Shown here in pieces: positions 1 through 6,925 of a DNA stretch of 64,000 nt (positions are counted from its first letter, which is position 1; each line of letters begins with the position of its first letter). Position numbers and translations under genes: made by a program. Origin of the DNA: Schleiferilactobacillus perolens DSM 12744 (GTDB taxonomy: Bacteria > Bacillota > Bacilli > Lactobacillales > Lactobacillaceae); NCBI RefSeq assembly GCF_001435585.1, contig NZ_AZEC01000013.1, positions 1 to 64,000 of the forward strand. The letters run 5' to 3'. A model generated the notes under the pieces. The model saw only the letters and a list, made by a program, of their open reading frames with translations. It did no database searches and was not told the origin of the DNA.

Positions 1-2
1 CT

Positions 3-257
3 TGGCAGCATCGCCAGGTGGTGATCGCTGATCGTTTCTTTCCGTCGACCCAACGCTGTTCGCGGTGCGGGTATGTCAAAACCACAGACAGCTATGGCGG
101 CAAGATGACTTTGCAGGGCGACAGCATTTATCACCAGCACCGCACTTACCGTTGTTATGAGTGCAGCTTCGTCGTTGATCGAGATGATAATGCAGTGCAG
201 AATTTAATTACGTATGCGGCGGGGCTTCCGCCAGAACGGGCAACCGTTCAGAGATGA
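3..257 (+). CDS. tnpB: TnpB (IS200/IS605-family OrfB) C-terminal part, cut by window edge
   Basis: The reading frame is open from the window edge (first full codon at 3) and reads on from upstream as WQHRQVVIADRFFPSTQRC, so the first in-frame start is not the true start. It shows the C-terminal zinc ribbon of TnpB, an RNA-guided nuclease of IS200/IS605 elements: a CSRCG pair, a long insert, then a YRCYEC pair. The motif DRDDNAVQNL follows and carries the last RuvC acidic residue (D of DRD). The insert between the two cysteine pairs is about 30 residues, long compared with many TnpB proteins. Whether the full gene is intact cannot be seen. The element end and the guide-RNA region would lie just downstream. 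Confidence 0.88.
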   Translation, partial: WQHRQVVIADRFFPSTQRCSRCGYVKTTDSYGGKMTLQGDSIYHQHRTYRCYECSFVVDRDDNAVQNLITYAAGLPPERATVQR

Positions 258-330
258 TTCTCCAGTCGGTCACTGTCCCAGCTGACTTGTTCAGTTGGGG
301 GAATATCGGCGTTAACGAAATCGACTAAAC
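230..330 (+). ncRNA. Possible omegaRNA/right-end hairpin of the TnpB element
   Basis: Directly after the tnpB stop there is a hairpin with stem CCCAGCTGA (277-285), loop CTTGT and return TCAGTTGGG (291-299); one pair is a G-T wobble. IS200/IS605 elements end in subterminal hairpins, and their omegaRNA overlaps the tnpB 3' end and runs off the right end as the guide. Position and hairpin fit; the exact element end and RNA boundaries are not determinable from this single copy, so the coordinates are approximate. Confidence 0.35.
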
Positions 331-423
331 ACTGTCCTCCACGGGCCTAAATCTGAAGTACCACCATAGACCGGATGTGTATACATTTGAGGACATTTTT
401 GAAAGCAGGAATTACTTTTCATC

Positions 424-1350
424 ATGGATATTCTGTTATCGAGTCTTTCGCAAGGGCTGATTTGGTCAATCATGGCCATTGGGGTCTACCTCACTTTCCG
501 GATTTTGGACATCGCCGATATGACCGCGGAAGGCGCCTTTCCTTTAGGTGCGGCGTTTGCGGCCAGCCTGATCGCGAACCACGCCAATCCGTGGCTGGCT
601 ACCCTGGTGGGGATGTTCGGCGGGATGCTGGCAGGTTTGATTTCCGGCCTGCTGTACACCCGGTTAAAGATTCCGGCACTGCTGACCGGGATTTTGACCC
701 TGACCGGACTGTATTCTATTAACTTGCGCATCATGGGCAAAGCCAACATTACTTTACTCGGTCAACAAACCGTCTTCAGTGCCTTTGACCAATTCAGTAG
801 TAACACCCAGGTGATCATCGTGGGGTCATTGATCGTCGTGGTGATCATGGTGCTGCTGGTGTTGTTCTTCAATACGGAAATGGGCTTGGCTGCCCGGGCG
901 GTGGGGGACAACCCTGACATGAGTGCCGCGAACGGGGTGCACGTCGCCAATATGCAGATCGTGATCTACATGATCTCCAACGGGCTGATTGCCCTGGCTG
1001 GGGCGTTGATGGCCCAATCGAACGGTTACGCAGATATTTCCATGGGGGTCGGTACCATCGTCATTGCTTTGGCTGCCATCATTATTGGGGAAGTGTTGGT
1101 GCACAATCTCTCCTTTGGCAAACGGCTCATCACCATCATTGTTGGGGCGGTCGTTTACCGGTTGATCATCGCCTTCGTCCTGTGGCTGGGCGTAGACCCC
1201 AACGACTTGCGGCTATTCTACGCAGTCTTGTTGACGGTCTTGCTGGCGTTACCGTTAGCGCAGAAACTGGTGCGCCAAGGCCAACGGCGGCGGTTGAACA
1301 AGCAGCATATCGCAGAACTGGTGCGGAACAGTCAGGAGGATAAAAAATGA
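424..1350 (+). CDS. ABC transporter permease, TrpY/BMP-like (uncharacterised amino-acid-type importer)
   Basis: A 308-aa polytopic membrane protein. The opening (MDILLSSLSQGLIWSIMAIG, then LTFRILDIADMTAEG) and the run of hydrophobic segments are typical of the permease of the TrpXYZ-like/branched-chain-type ABC importers. It overlaps the next ATPase gene by 4 bp (ATGA), so the two form one transport unit. The usual partner, a substrate-binding lipoprotein encoded just upstream, is absent; instead the end of a TnpB element lies upstream. The Shine-Dalgarno before 424 is weak (AGGA about 14 bases away), so the start or the leader may have been altered by the insertion. Substrate is not determinable; tryptophan/tyrosine is only the family precedent. 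Confidence 0.85.
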   Translation: MDILLSSLSQGLIWSIMAIGVYLTFRILDIADMTAEGAFPLGAAFAASLIANHANPWLATLVGMFGGMLAGLISGLLYTRLKIPALLTGILTLTGLYSINLRIMGKANITLLGQQTVFSAFDQFSSNTQVIIVGSLIVVVIMVLLVLFFNTEMGLAARAVGDNPDMSAANGVHVANMQIVIYMISNGLIALAGALMAQSNGYADISMGVGTIVIALAAIIIGEVLVHNLSFGKRLITIIVGAVVYRLIIAFVLWLGVDPNDLRLFYAVLLTVLLALPLAQKLVRQGQRRRLNKQHIAELVRNSQEDKK

Positions 1351-2165
1351 GCGAGGCAGTTTTAACGATTCGTGATTTGCATCAATACTTTGAACGGGGC
1401 ACGATCAATGAAACCCATGCGCTCCAGGGAATCAATCTGACTGTTACCGAGGGCGAGTTTGTGACCATTATCGGGGGTAACGGGGCTGGTAAATCGACCC
1501 TGTTGAACTCCATTGCCGGGACATTGCCGGTGGATACCGGCCAGGTCGTGCTGGAAGGCAAGGATATTACCTATGATTCTGTCACCACCCGTGCGCGCTG
1601 GATTGCCCGAGTCTTCCAGGACCCGAAGATGGGCACGGCCCAACGGTTGTCCGTGGCTGAAAATATGGCCTTGGCCCTGAAGCGGGGCGAGCACCATTCG
1701 CTGTTCCGCATCGGTACACCGCGTTCATCTCGGCCGCGGTTTAAGGAAGCCTTGAAGCGGTTGAACTTGGGGCTGGAAGAGCGGCTGGATACTGAAATTG
1801 GGTTGCTTTCCGGCGGCCAGCGCCAAGCCATTACATTGCTGATGGCGACATTGCAAAAGCCGGAACTATTACTGCTGGATGAGCATACGGCGGCGCTTGA
1901 TCCTAAAACCAGCGCGACTGTGCTGCAATTGACGCAGCAGTTGGTGCAGGAAGAGGACTTGACTGCGTTGATGATCACCCATAATATGCAGGATGCGATT
2001 AAGTATGGGAATCGCTTGTGGATGTTGGATCATGGGCGAATTGTCGTGGATGTGGCCGGGGATGAGAAGAAGCATTTGACTGTGCCGGACTTGTTGGAGT
2101 TGTTTAATAAGGCGAGTCAGGAGCAGATGACGGATGATGAATTGTTGTTGAGTTCTGATAACTAG
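1347..2165 (+). CDS. ABC transporter ATP-binding protein, TrpZ-like
   Basis: A 272-aa ATPase with Walker A GGNGAGKST (residues 43-51), signature LSGGQRQA, Walker B PELLLLDEH and a following switch-His region (MITHNMQDAIKYG). It powers import through the permease encoded immediately upstream, with which it overlaps by 4 bp. A strong terminator follows at 2181-2214, closing the operon. No binding-protein gene follows, so the importer as seen lacks its substrate-recognition subunit unless that gene lies before the window or elsewhere. Confidence 0.92.
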   Translation: MSEAVLTIRDLHQYFERGTINETHALQGINLTVTEGEFVTIIGGNGAGKSTLLNSIAGTLPVDTGQVVLEGKDITYDSVTTRARWIARVFQDPKMGTAQRLSVAENMALALKRGEHHSLFRIGTPRSSRPRFKEALKRLNLGLEERLDTEIGLLSGGQRQAITLLMATLQKPELLLLDEHTAALDPKTSATVLQLTQQLVQEEDLTALMITHNMQDAIKYGNRLWMLDHGRIVVDVAGDEKKHLTVPDLLELFNKASQEQMTDDELLLSSDN

Positions 2166-2180
2166 GATTTCATGATGGAA

Positions 2181-2214
2181 AAGGCGTGGGAAAATTATCC
2201 TGCGCCTTTTTTGA
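2181..2214 (+). terminator. Rho-independent terminator of the ABC importer operon
   Basis: Stem AAAGGCGTGGGA pairs with TCCTGCGCCTTT around loop AAATTA and is followed by a T run. Confidence 0.85.
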
Positions 2215-2257
2215 TTGTTTGGGATTGATCAATATGATATGGTCGGTGTGGATATTG

Positions 2258-2284
2258 CCGTGCCAATGCTCCGCATTGGCACTC
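2258..2284. repeat. Minimal copy (A) of the dispersed palindromic element
   Basis: GTGCCAATGC (2260-2269), a 3-nt loop TCC, and GCATTGGCAC (2273-2282) form a perfect 10-bp hairpin. Both arms equal the outer ends of the long copies near 17.27 and 47.96 kb, joined with the interior missing. It lies in the leader region of the lipoprotein gene at 2348, about 65 bp before the start. Confidence 0.75.
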
Positions 2285-2347
2285 GGCTGAGCGTGATTCG
2301 AATGGTATCGGGGCCAACCAAACAGAAGTAAATGGGAGGAAAACAGT

Positions 2348-3289
2348 ATGCAGAACTTGAAAAAATTGAAGTTACTGGTCGCGGTACCTTTTCTGATTAT
2401 ATTGGCGAGTGGATGTGCTTCGCGGCCGGCTGCTCAGGCGGGAAAGGCAGAGGCAGAAACTTCTTCTGTTAAAGAAGCGAAGGTTGATGCTCAGAAAGAG
2501 AATCTTGGGAAAATCGTTGCGCAGGCTGAGCGGGATGGGGAGAAGCAGGCGGGAACGATTAAGCAGGCAGCCAAGTCTTATATTGGTGGCATTAGTGATT
2601 TGGCGGTGGCTAATCCGGCTAAGGTGAATGAGCTGGCTTCTGGCATTAACAAGGCCATTTTGATTAGCGGCGTCGTGACGCAGTGGCAGCCGAGTACGCG
2701 AAGTGATTCTGATGCCCATGATATTTATACGGTCATCACCGTACATGTGACGCAGCAGCATACGTTTCGGCAAGTGACTGATTTGACGGGGCAGGATATC
2801 CATGTTGTGCAGCCAGGCGGGTTGACGACGGTGGGTGCGCAGTGGCGGTACTACCCAAAGAAGGATTTTGAGAACTTGCAGGAACCAACGGCAGAAGAAA
2901 AGCAGCAACCGGTTTTTGTGGAGGATAGCGAAATGCCTCTGCCGCGGATCGGGGATCAGTTGATCACGGCAATTCAGCCGTTTGCTCACGATGCCAGTCT
3001 GCAGTTTCTGAAGCACAATCGATTCGATCAAAAAGAAGATTTTGTCACTGCCCATGGGGATAACGGCCAATTTTTCCTCAATCAGCAAACCGGCCAATAT
3101 GAATCCCGCGCTGTCAAAGGCGTGAATTATGGCTTTGGCCAGGCCAGCGGGGTGGGCCAGGCGCCAGTGTACGAATCTTCGGCGACGAATGTGTTGAGTG
3201 GTGATGATTCTGGCCAGATTCACGACAATGCGGTAGCGTTGTTGAAAGATATCAACCAGCGTTTTGCGGTTAAAACCGTCTCAGATTAA
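2348..3289 (+). CDS. Lipoprotein of unknown function
   Basis: A 313-aa protein with a lipoprotein signal peptide (positively charged MQNLKKLKLL, hydrophobic core, lipobox LASGC with Cys near residue 23), so it should be anchored on the outer face of the membrane. After the Cys comes a low-complexity, Ala/Lys/Glu-rich linker (to about residue 75), then a folded region I do not recognise. The RBS GGGAGG lies 8 bases before the ATG. It stands alone between two terminators. No domain or partner can be named. Confidence 0.85.
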   Translation: MQNLKKLKLLVAVPFLIILASGCASRPAAQAGKAEAETSSVKEAKVDAQKENLGKIVAQAERDGEKQAGTIKQAAKSYIGGISDLAVANPAKVNELASGINKAILISGVVTQWQPSTRSDSDAHDIYTVITVHVTQQHTFRQVTDLTGQDIHVVQPGGLTTVGAQWRYYPKKDFENLQEPTAEEKQQPVFVEDSEMPLPRIGDQLITAIQPFAHDASLQFLKHNRFDQKEDFVTAHGDNGQFFLNQQTGQYESRAVKGVNYGFGQASGVGQAPVYESSATNVLSGDDSGQIHDNAVALLKDINQRFAVKTVSD

Positions 3290-3296
3290 TCTATGA

Positions 3297-3335
3297 CAGG
3301 GTCCTGCGACATTTCAGTGGCGGGACCTTTATTTG
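3297..3335 (+). terminator. Terminator after the lipoprotein gene
   Basis: GGTCCTGC pairs with GCGGGACC (one wobble), followed by a short T-rich run. Confidence 0.7.
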
Positions 3336-3412
3336 ACTTTATCTTGACACATCATTGTTTTCGGGTGGAAACTGACCAAGAAAAGAAAATTGCACCTAGA
3401 TAGGAAATCGTT

Positions 3413-4180
3413 ATGACATTTTGGATCTTTGTGTACCTGATTGGGGCGGGTATTATGGGCGGTCTGTTGGCCTCCATTGCCGGCTTGGCATCCCTCGTTT
3501 CTTATCCTGCACTGCTGCTGATTGGCATTCCGCCAGTGGTGGCCAACGTGACCAATACCGCCGGCTTAGTGCTTTCTGGAATTGGCGCCACGACTTCCTC
3601 CAGCCGGGAACTAAAGGGGGAAGGCAAACTAGTGACGGGACTGACGGCCATTACGCTGGCCGGCGGTATCTTGGGCTCAATTCTTTTACTAATCGAACCG
3701 GCGTCCACTTTTGAACATGTCGTTCCCTTCTTTATTCTTTCAGCGGGTATCTTACTGCTGGTCAGCGGGCGGCAAGCAGACCGGAAAGATATTCCCAGAT
3801 TGCGGGACCAAAACAAGTTTGGCCTGGTTTTGAAAGTCATTGGTCTCTTCCTCGTCGGTGCGTACACCGGCTACTTTGGTGCGGCTGGCGGGGTGATCAT
3901 TTTAGCAATTCTAACGTTGAGCCTGCCCCAACGGTTCGCAGTATTGAATGCATTCAAGAATGTCATGGCCTTTATGGCCAACGCTGTCGCGACAGTCATT
4001 TACGCATTTCAAGGAAAAGTAGACTGGCTAGTGGTGGTGCCCTTGGGATTAGGATTCTTGATCGGCGGTTATTGCGGCCCCATTGTGGTTCGGCATGTCC
4101 CGGTGAAATTGATGCGGACATTGATCGCTTTTGCGGCATTTGGACTGGCGGCGTACCTATTTATTCAGGCTTATTTCTAA
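3413..4180 (+). CDS. TSUP-family membrane transporter (TauE/SafE-like)
   Basis: A 255-aa polytopic protein of the sulfite/organosulfonate exporter family. The two repeats are visible: an N-terminal half with a GGLLASIAGLASLVSYPALL stretch and a C-terminal half with GAYTGYFGAAGGVIILAIL. Members export or import small organic or sulfur-containing anions, but the substrate cannot be read from sequence. The gene is monocistronic; the RBS is modest (TAGGAAATCGTT before ATG). A second TSUP gene is present at 30927, so the genome has at least two paralogs. Confidence 0.88.
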   Translation: MTFWIFVYLIGAGIMGGLLASIAGLASLVSYPALLLIGIPPVVANVTNTAGLVLSGIGATTSSSRELKGEGKLVTGLTAITLAGGILGSILLLIEPASTFEHVVPFFILSAGILLLVSGRQADRKDIPRLRDQNKFGLVLKVIGLFLVGAYTGYFGAAGGVIILAILTLSLPQRFAVLNAFKNVMAFMANAVATVIYAFQGKVDWLVVVPLGLGFLIGGYCGPIVVRHVPVKLMRTLIAFAAFGLAAYLFIQAYF

Positions 4181-4267
4181 GCCAAAGAAAGAGCTTTCGC
4201 TCACATTTCAGCGTACAATAAATATTGAAAATAGCTGGTTTTTCCCTAACAAAGCGGGGTGTCAATC

Positions 4268-4411
4268 ATGGCCGATTTGGTACTTGAATGGTTGGATTAT
4301 CTGATCAACGGGATTGATGTAGGTACACGACAAGATCAACGTCGAGTCTGGTCCTGGCTGCACATGAAAGCTGAATTGATACGCGCAAAACGGACACAGA
4401 ACAGGAAATAG
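4268..4411 (+). CDS. Small protein of 47 aa, unknown
   Basis: ATG at 4268 is preceded by GCGGGGTG about 7 bases away and the frame ends at TAG 4409-4411. The product starts MADLVLEWLDYLINGIDVG and ends with a basic tail, LIRAKRTQNRK. It is acidic and amphipathic in the first half and strongly basic at the end. A strong terminator begins 7 bases after the stop, so an RBS-ORF-terminator cassette is complete. I do not recognise the family; it could also be the expressed remnant of a larger gene. Confidence 0.5.
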   Translation: MADLVLEWLDYLINGIDVGTRQDQRRVWSWLHMKAELIRAKRTQNRK

Positions 4412-4417
4412 ACAAGC

Positions 4418-4450
4418 AAAAGCAGCAGAGGATTCGCCTCTGCTGCTTTT
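4418..4450 (+). terminator. Strong rho-independent terminator after the 47-aa ORF
   Basis: A perfect 14-bp stem: AAAAGCAGCAGAGG, loop ATTCG, CCTCTGCTGCTTTT. The A-tract/T-tract symmetry would let it work in both directions. Confidence 0.88.
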
Positions 4451-4587
4451 GCTGTTCATAGGCGCACAATGATACCGCTGATTCGGCTCTGTTTTTTGAA
4501 CTTACATTATCGTAAGAGTATTGACGCACAATAGATCTAAATAATAGCGTTACCATATACCGCTAAAGTCTTCAAAGTTAGCAAAGT

Positions 4588-4764
4588 GTGGATTCATTCA
4601 CTCTGGCAAATGAACCAGCGCGTTCCTATGCGCCAATCGACTTTCTTCGACCTCGGTGTGAATACATATTCTATGGCAAGCTGATTGATCGGCCAAAATT
4701 TGTCGAAAGGTACCAGTATCTTCGATTTTTGAGGGCCCCCAGTTTCTCTGGCGCCATGGGATAA
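4588..4764 (+). CDS. Possible 58-aa ORF or gene remnant
   Basis: An open frame from GTG 4588 to TAA 4762-4764 encodes a product containing FLRPRCEYIFYGKLIDRP and FVERYQYLRFLRAPSFSG, protein-like in composition (aromatic and basic residues mixed) rather than the random look of a shadow frame. There is no convincing RBS, and the first sense codon follows a stop at 4579. It is either a degraded gene end or an unusual small protein; I cannot tell which. Confidence 0.25.
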   Translation: MDSFTLANEPARSYAPIDFLRPRCEYIFYGKLIDRPKFVERYQYLRFLRAPSFSGAMG

Positions 4765-4793
4765 GCCATACCAGGCGAGAAAGGATGATTCTT

Positions 4794-5081
4794 TTGTATA
4801 CAATTCTGTACTACTGCGGAATACTGGCGCTGATTGTAGGTCTAATATTATCGGGTGTGTTGGCCAAAATTTTATTGGTGCTGGCTGTGTTGTTAATGTT
4901 TATTGGTATTCATAAAAATCCAAAACCTTATTCCAAAGTAGACCTGTTGATTGCATTAGCCGTCGTGTTAATCGTCTTTATTAAGTCGATCAAAGAAGGG
5001 CAACTCATATCCGGCGCGATCTACTGCATGGGATTAAGCTTGATGGCACTGTCTTTTTATTGGCGTCGTGCGCGTGCTTGA
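4794..5081 (+). CDS. Small integral membrane protein, unknown
   Basis: The product has about 95 residues and three hydrophobic segments (about 5-45 as a close pair, 55-65 and 75-90), with a basic C-terminus YWRRARA. An in-frame ATG exists at 4785, but it directly abuts the Shine-Dalgarno AAAGGA (4780-4785), so TTG at 4794 with 8-nt spacing is the better start. Unknown function. It converges on the oxidoreductase gene that ends at 5095. Confidence 0.6.
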   Translation: MYTILYYCGILALIVGLILSGVLAKILLVLAVLLMFIGIHKNPKPYSKVDLLIALAVVLIVFIKSIKEGQLISGAIYCMGLSLMALSFYWRRARA

Positions 5082-5094
5082 TTTTAGAGGCCGA

Positions 5095-6075
5095 TCAATC
5101 AAACGGAAACTTCATTCCCCAAGCGTTGCGCACGTTATCCATAATATGACTGACATCATGGGATAACTGCAACTGACCATCGTCGTGCCCGGCAGCAATG
5201 TAGCGCTGCATGTCTTGGACTTCATACACCAGCGCGTCGTCGGCATTGCCGGCTTGCAGCAAGGCGGTAGTGGATTCATGGGCATCAGCGGTATAGGTCA
5301 CTTTGGCTTCCGTCGCCCGGGGATAATTGTCAATTTCAATGTAGCCCTTTGTGCCAGCAATAACGCCGCGCTTCGGTTGTTTGGCGCGCAATGATAAGGC
5401 CATGACCGCCATTTGTTCCTGGGGATTCTTGAGAATAATTCCAGATTGTTCGTCGACGCCGGTTTCAAAGAATTTCACAGTGGTCAGTGTCACATTCGGT
5501 TGACTAGCGAGGAAGGAGCGGGCAAAGGCGGTGGCGTAACCGCCAATATCTAAGAGCGCACCGCCGGCCAGGGCTTTGTTGAAGAAACGATTTTTGGGAT
5601 CGTAGTCTTTCAAGCTGCCAAAATTGACTTGAACCAGGTGAATATCACCCAACCCGCCTGCGGCAATCAGGTCATGGACCTTTTGATACAGCGGCATATG
5701 CATTAATGTCAGTCCCTCGGTGAGGATCAATCCCTTGTCGTGGGCCATTTTTTGGACTTCGTCGAATTGTTTAGCATTGACCGTGATCGCCTTTTCGGCA
5801 AAGACGTGTTTACCAGCATTCAGGGCTTTTTTGATATAGGGATAGTGGTACGTGTGGGGAGTCGCAATGTAAATGATGTCGATGTTGGGATCAGCGATCA
5901 TCGCGTCTGCATCAGTGTAGGTATGTTGCACATGCTTTTCAGCGGCAAATTTGTTCAGCATTTCCGCGTTGACGTCAGCGACCCCGTAGATTTCGCCATT
6001 CACTTTGTTCAACGCATCGGCCATTTCGTGGGCAATCCAGCCGGTGCCGATCATACCCCAATTATATTTTTTCAT
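5095..6075 (-). CDS. Gfo/Idh/MocA-family NAD(P)-dependent oxidoreductase
   Basis: A 326-aa protein with an N-terminal Rossmann fold (GMIGTGWIAHEMADAL, residues 7-22), the typical IDIIYIATPHTYHYPYIKKAL stretch, and the EKAI segment in which Lys follows Glu in this family. The C-terminal half is the alpha/beta substrate domain. Family members oxidise or reduce sugars and cyclitols. It overlaps the upstream RpiA-like gene by 4 bp, so both are made from one transcript divergent from the RpiR regulator at 6926, which suggests a role in catabolism of an unusual sugar or polyol. The substrate is unknown. Confidence 0.88.
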   Translation of the reverse strand: MKKYNWGMIGTGWIAHEMADALNKVNGEIYGVADVNAEMLNKFAAEKHVQHTYTDADAMIADPNIDIIYIATPHTYHYPYIKKALNAGKHVFAEKAITVNAKQFDEVQKMAHDKGLILTEGLTLMHMPLYQKVHDLIAAGGLGDIHLVQVNFGSLKDYDPKNRFFNKALAGGALLDIGGYATAFARSFLASQPNVTLTTVKFFETGVDEQSGIILKNPQEQMAVMALSLRAKQPKRGVIAGTKGYIEIDNYPRATEAKVTYTADAHESTTALLQAGNADDALVYEVQDMQRYIAAGHDDGQLQLSHDVSHIMDNVRNAWGMKFPFD

Positions 6076-6749
6076 TTCAAATCACCTTTCTTAATCACCG
6101 TGACGGTACCATCGGCGGCTTCGGCCAAGATGCAAGATGTTAAATTGGCAAAATAGGAAGTGCTGACGACACCGTTAAAACGACTCAATTGATCTGCAAT
6201 CTGCGCAATGTTAGTCCAATCCGCGGCGTGGCAATCCAGCAGGACATTACCCTGACTGGTGTAGACGTACCCGGCATAATTTGCCGCCACACGCTGCTGG
6301 ACCTTTAACCCCAAGCCGGCAGCGAACTGGCCGACCAGTGCCGCACAGGCGGGGACGACTTCCAGGCACAGCGGCACTTGGGGATCTAACTGGTGCTGGA
6401 CACGGGTGCTGGGGGCCAGAATGATGTAGCTTTGAGCCAGTTGGGCATATACTTTTTCCTGTGTGTGGATGCCGCCGTTGCTCTTGAGCAGATTCAGATC
6501 GGCATCGGCACTGTCACAGCCGTCGAAAGCCACGTCAATGTGATTGGGTTGGGCAATTGTGGGTAAATGCCGCTCTCGACAATAGGCGCGGGTCAATTCC
6601 GAGGGGCTGGTAATGCGTAAATCGGTAATCACTGCGGCAGCGATGGCGTCGGCCAAGGACTGCATATGACGGCCGCCGCCCAAACTCACTGTCATATGCG
6701 GCTGGATATACTGCAAGGCTTGCTTTGTGACTGGGGACAAGAAAATCAT
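6072..6749 (-). CDS. Ribose-5-phosphate isomerase A-like protein (divergent)
   Basis: The 225-aa length fits RpiA, which interconverts ribose-5-P and ribulose-5-P. The core motifs are recognisable but altered: DGCDSADADLNLLKSNGG replaces the usual DGADEVD...KGGGG, and SLGGGRH replaces GLGTGST; the downstream EK pair is kept. It is therefore more likely a paralog acting on a related phosphosugar than the housekeeping enzyme. It is the first gene of an operon with the Gfo/Idh oxidoreductase (4-bp overlap), faces an RpiR-family regulator, and has two AT-rich palindromes in the intergenic region. Confidence 0.75.
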   Translation of the reverse strand: MIFLSPVTKQALQYIQPHMTVSLGGGRHMQSLADAIAAAVITDLRITSPSELTRAYCRERHLPTIAQPNHIDVAFDGCDSADADLNLLKSNGGIHTQEKVYAQLAQSYIILAPSTRVQHQLDPQVPLCLEVVPACAALVGQFAAGLGLKVQQRVAANYAGYVYTSQGNVLLDCHAADWTNIAQIADQLSRFNGVVSTSYFANLTSCILAEAADGTVTVIKKGDLK

Positions 6750-6770
6750 CTGCTCTCTTTTGTTATCCTA

Positions 6771-6812
6771 GAAATTTATTTTCACACAAACCATAATCCT
6801 GAAATTAATTTT
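6771..6812. promoter_or_regulatory. Paired palindromic sites, candidate RpiR operators
   Basis: GAAATTTATTTTC (6771-6783) and GAAATTAATTTT (6801-6812) are near-palindromes whose starts are exactly 30 bp apart, about three helical turns. They lie between the RpiA-like gene and the divergent RpiR gene. RpiR/MurR-type regulators commonly bind GAAA...TTTC palindromes; the assignment here is inference. Confidence 0.45.
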
Positions 6813-6925
6813 AGTCAAGAACTGTTTTTGAATTTGATTTTCAATGGTCGCCGGGGTAGATTGGGGGAGAATGGTTTTCACGTTTTTCAAATCTACGAAA
6901 ATAATTTAAGGCGGCGGGATTCGAC

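Larger units (their letters stand above)
4181..4784. other. Region with only very small ORFs
   Basis: About 600 bp without a conventional gene. It contains a 47-aa ORF with a good RBS and a strong terminator (4268-4450) and a weaker 58-aa reading frame (4588-4764). The sequence from about 4450 to 4600 shows nothing I can assign. Confidence 0.6.

Noticed and set aside
2372-3223. 283-aa minus-strand frame opposite the lipoprotein gene
   Set aside because: A shadow frame; the plus strand has RBS, signal peptide and lipobox, while the minus product is Arg/His-rich without motifs.
4262-4556. Minus-strand frames of 65 and 83 aa
   Set aside because: They overlap the terminator at 4418-4450, lack RBS, and have composition typical of chance frames.
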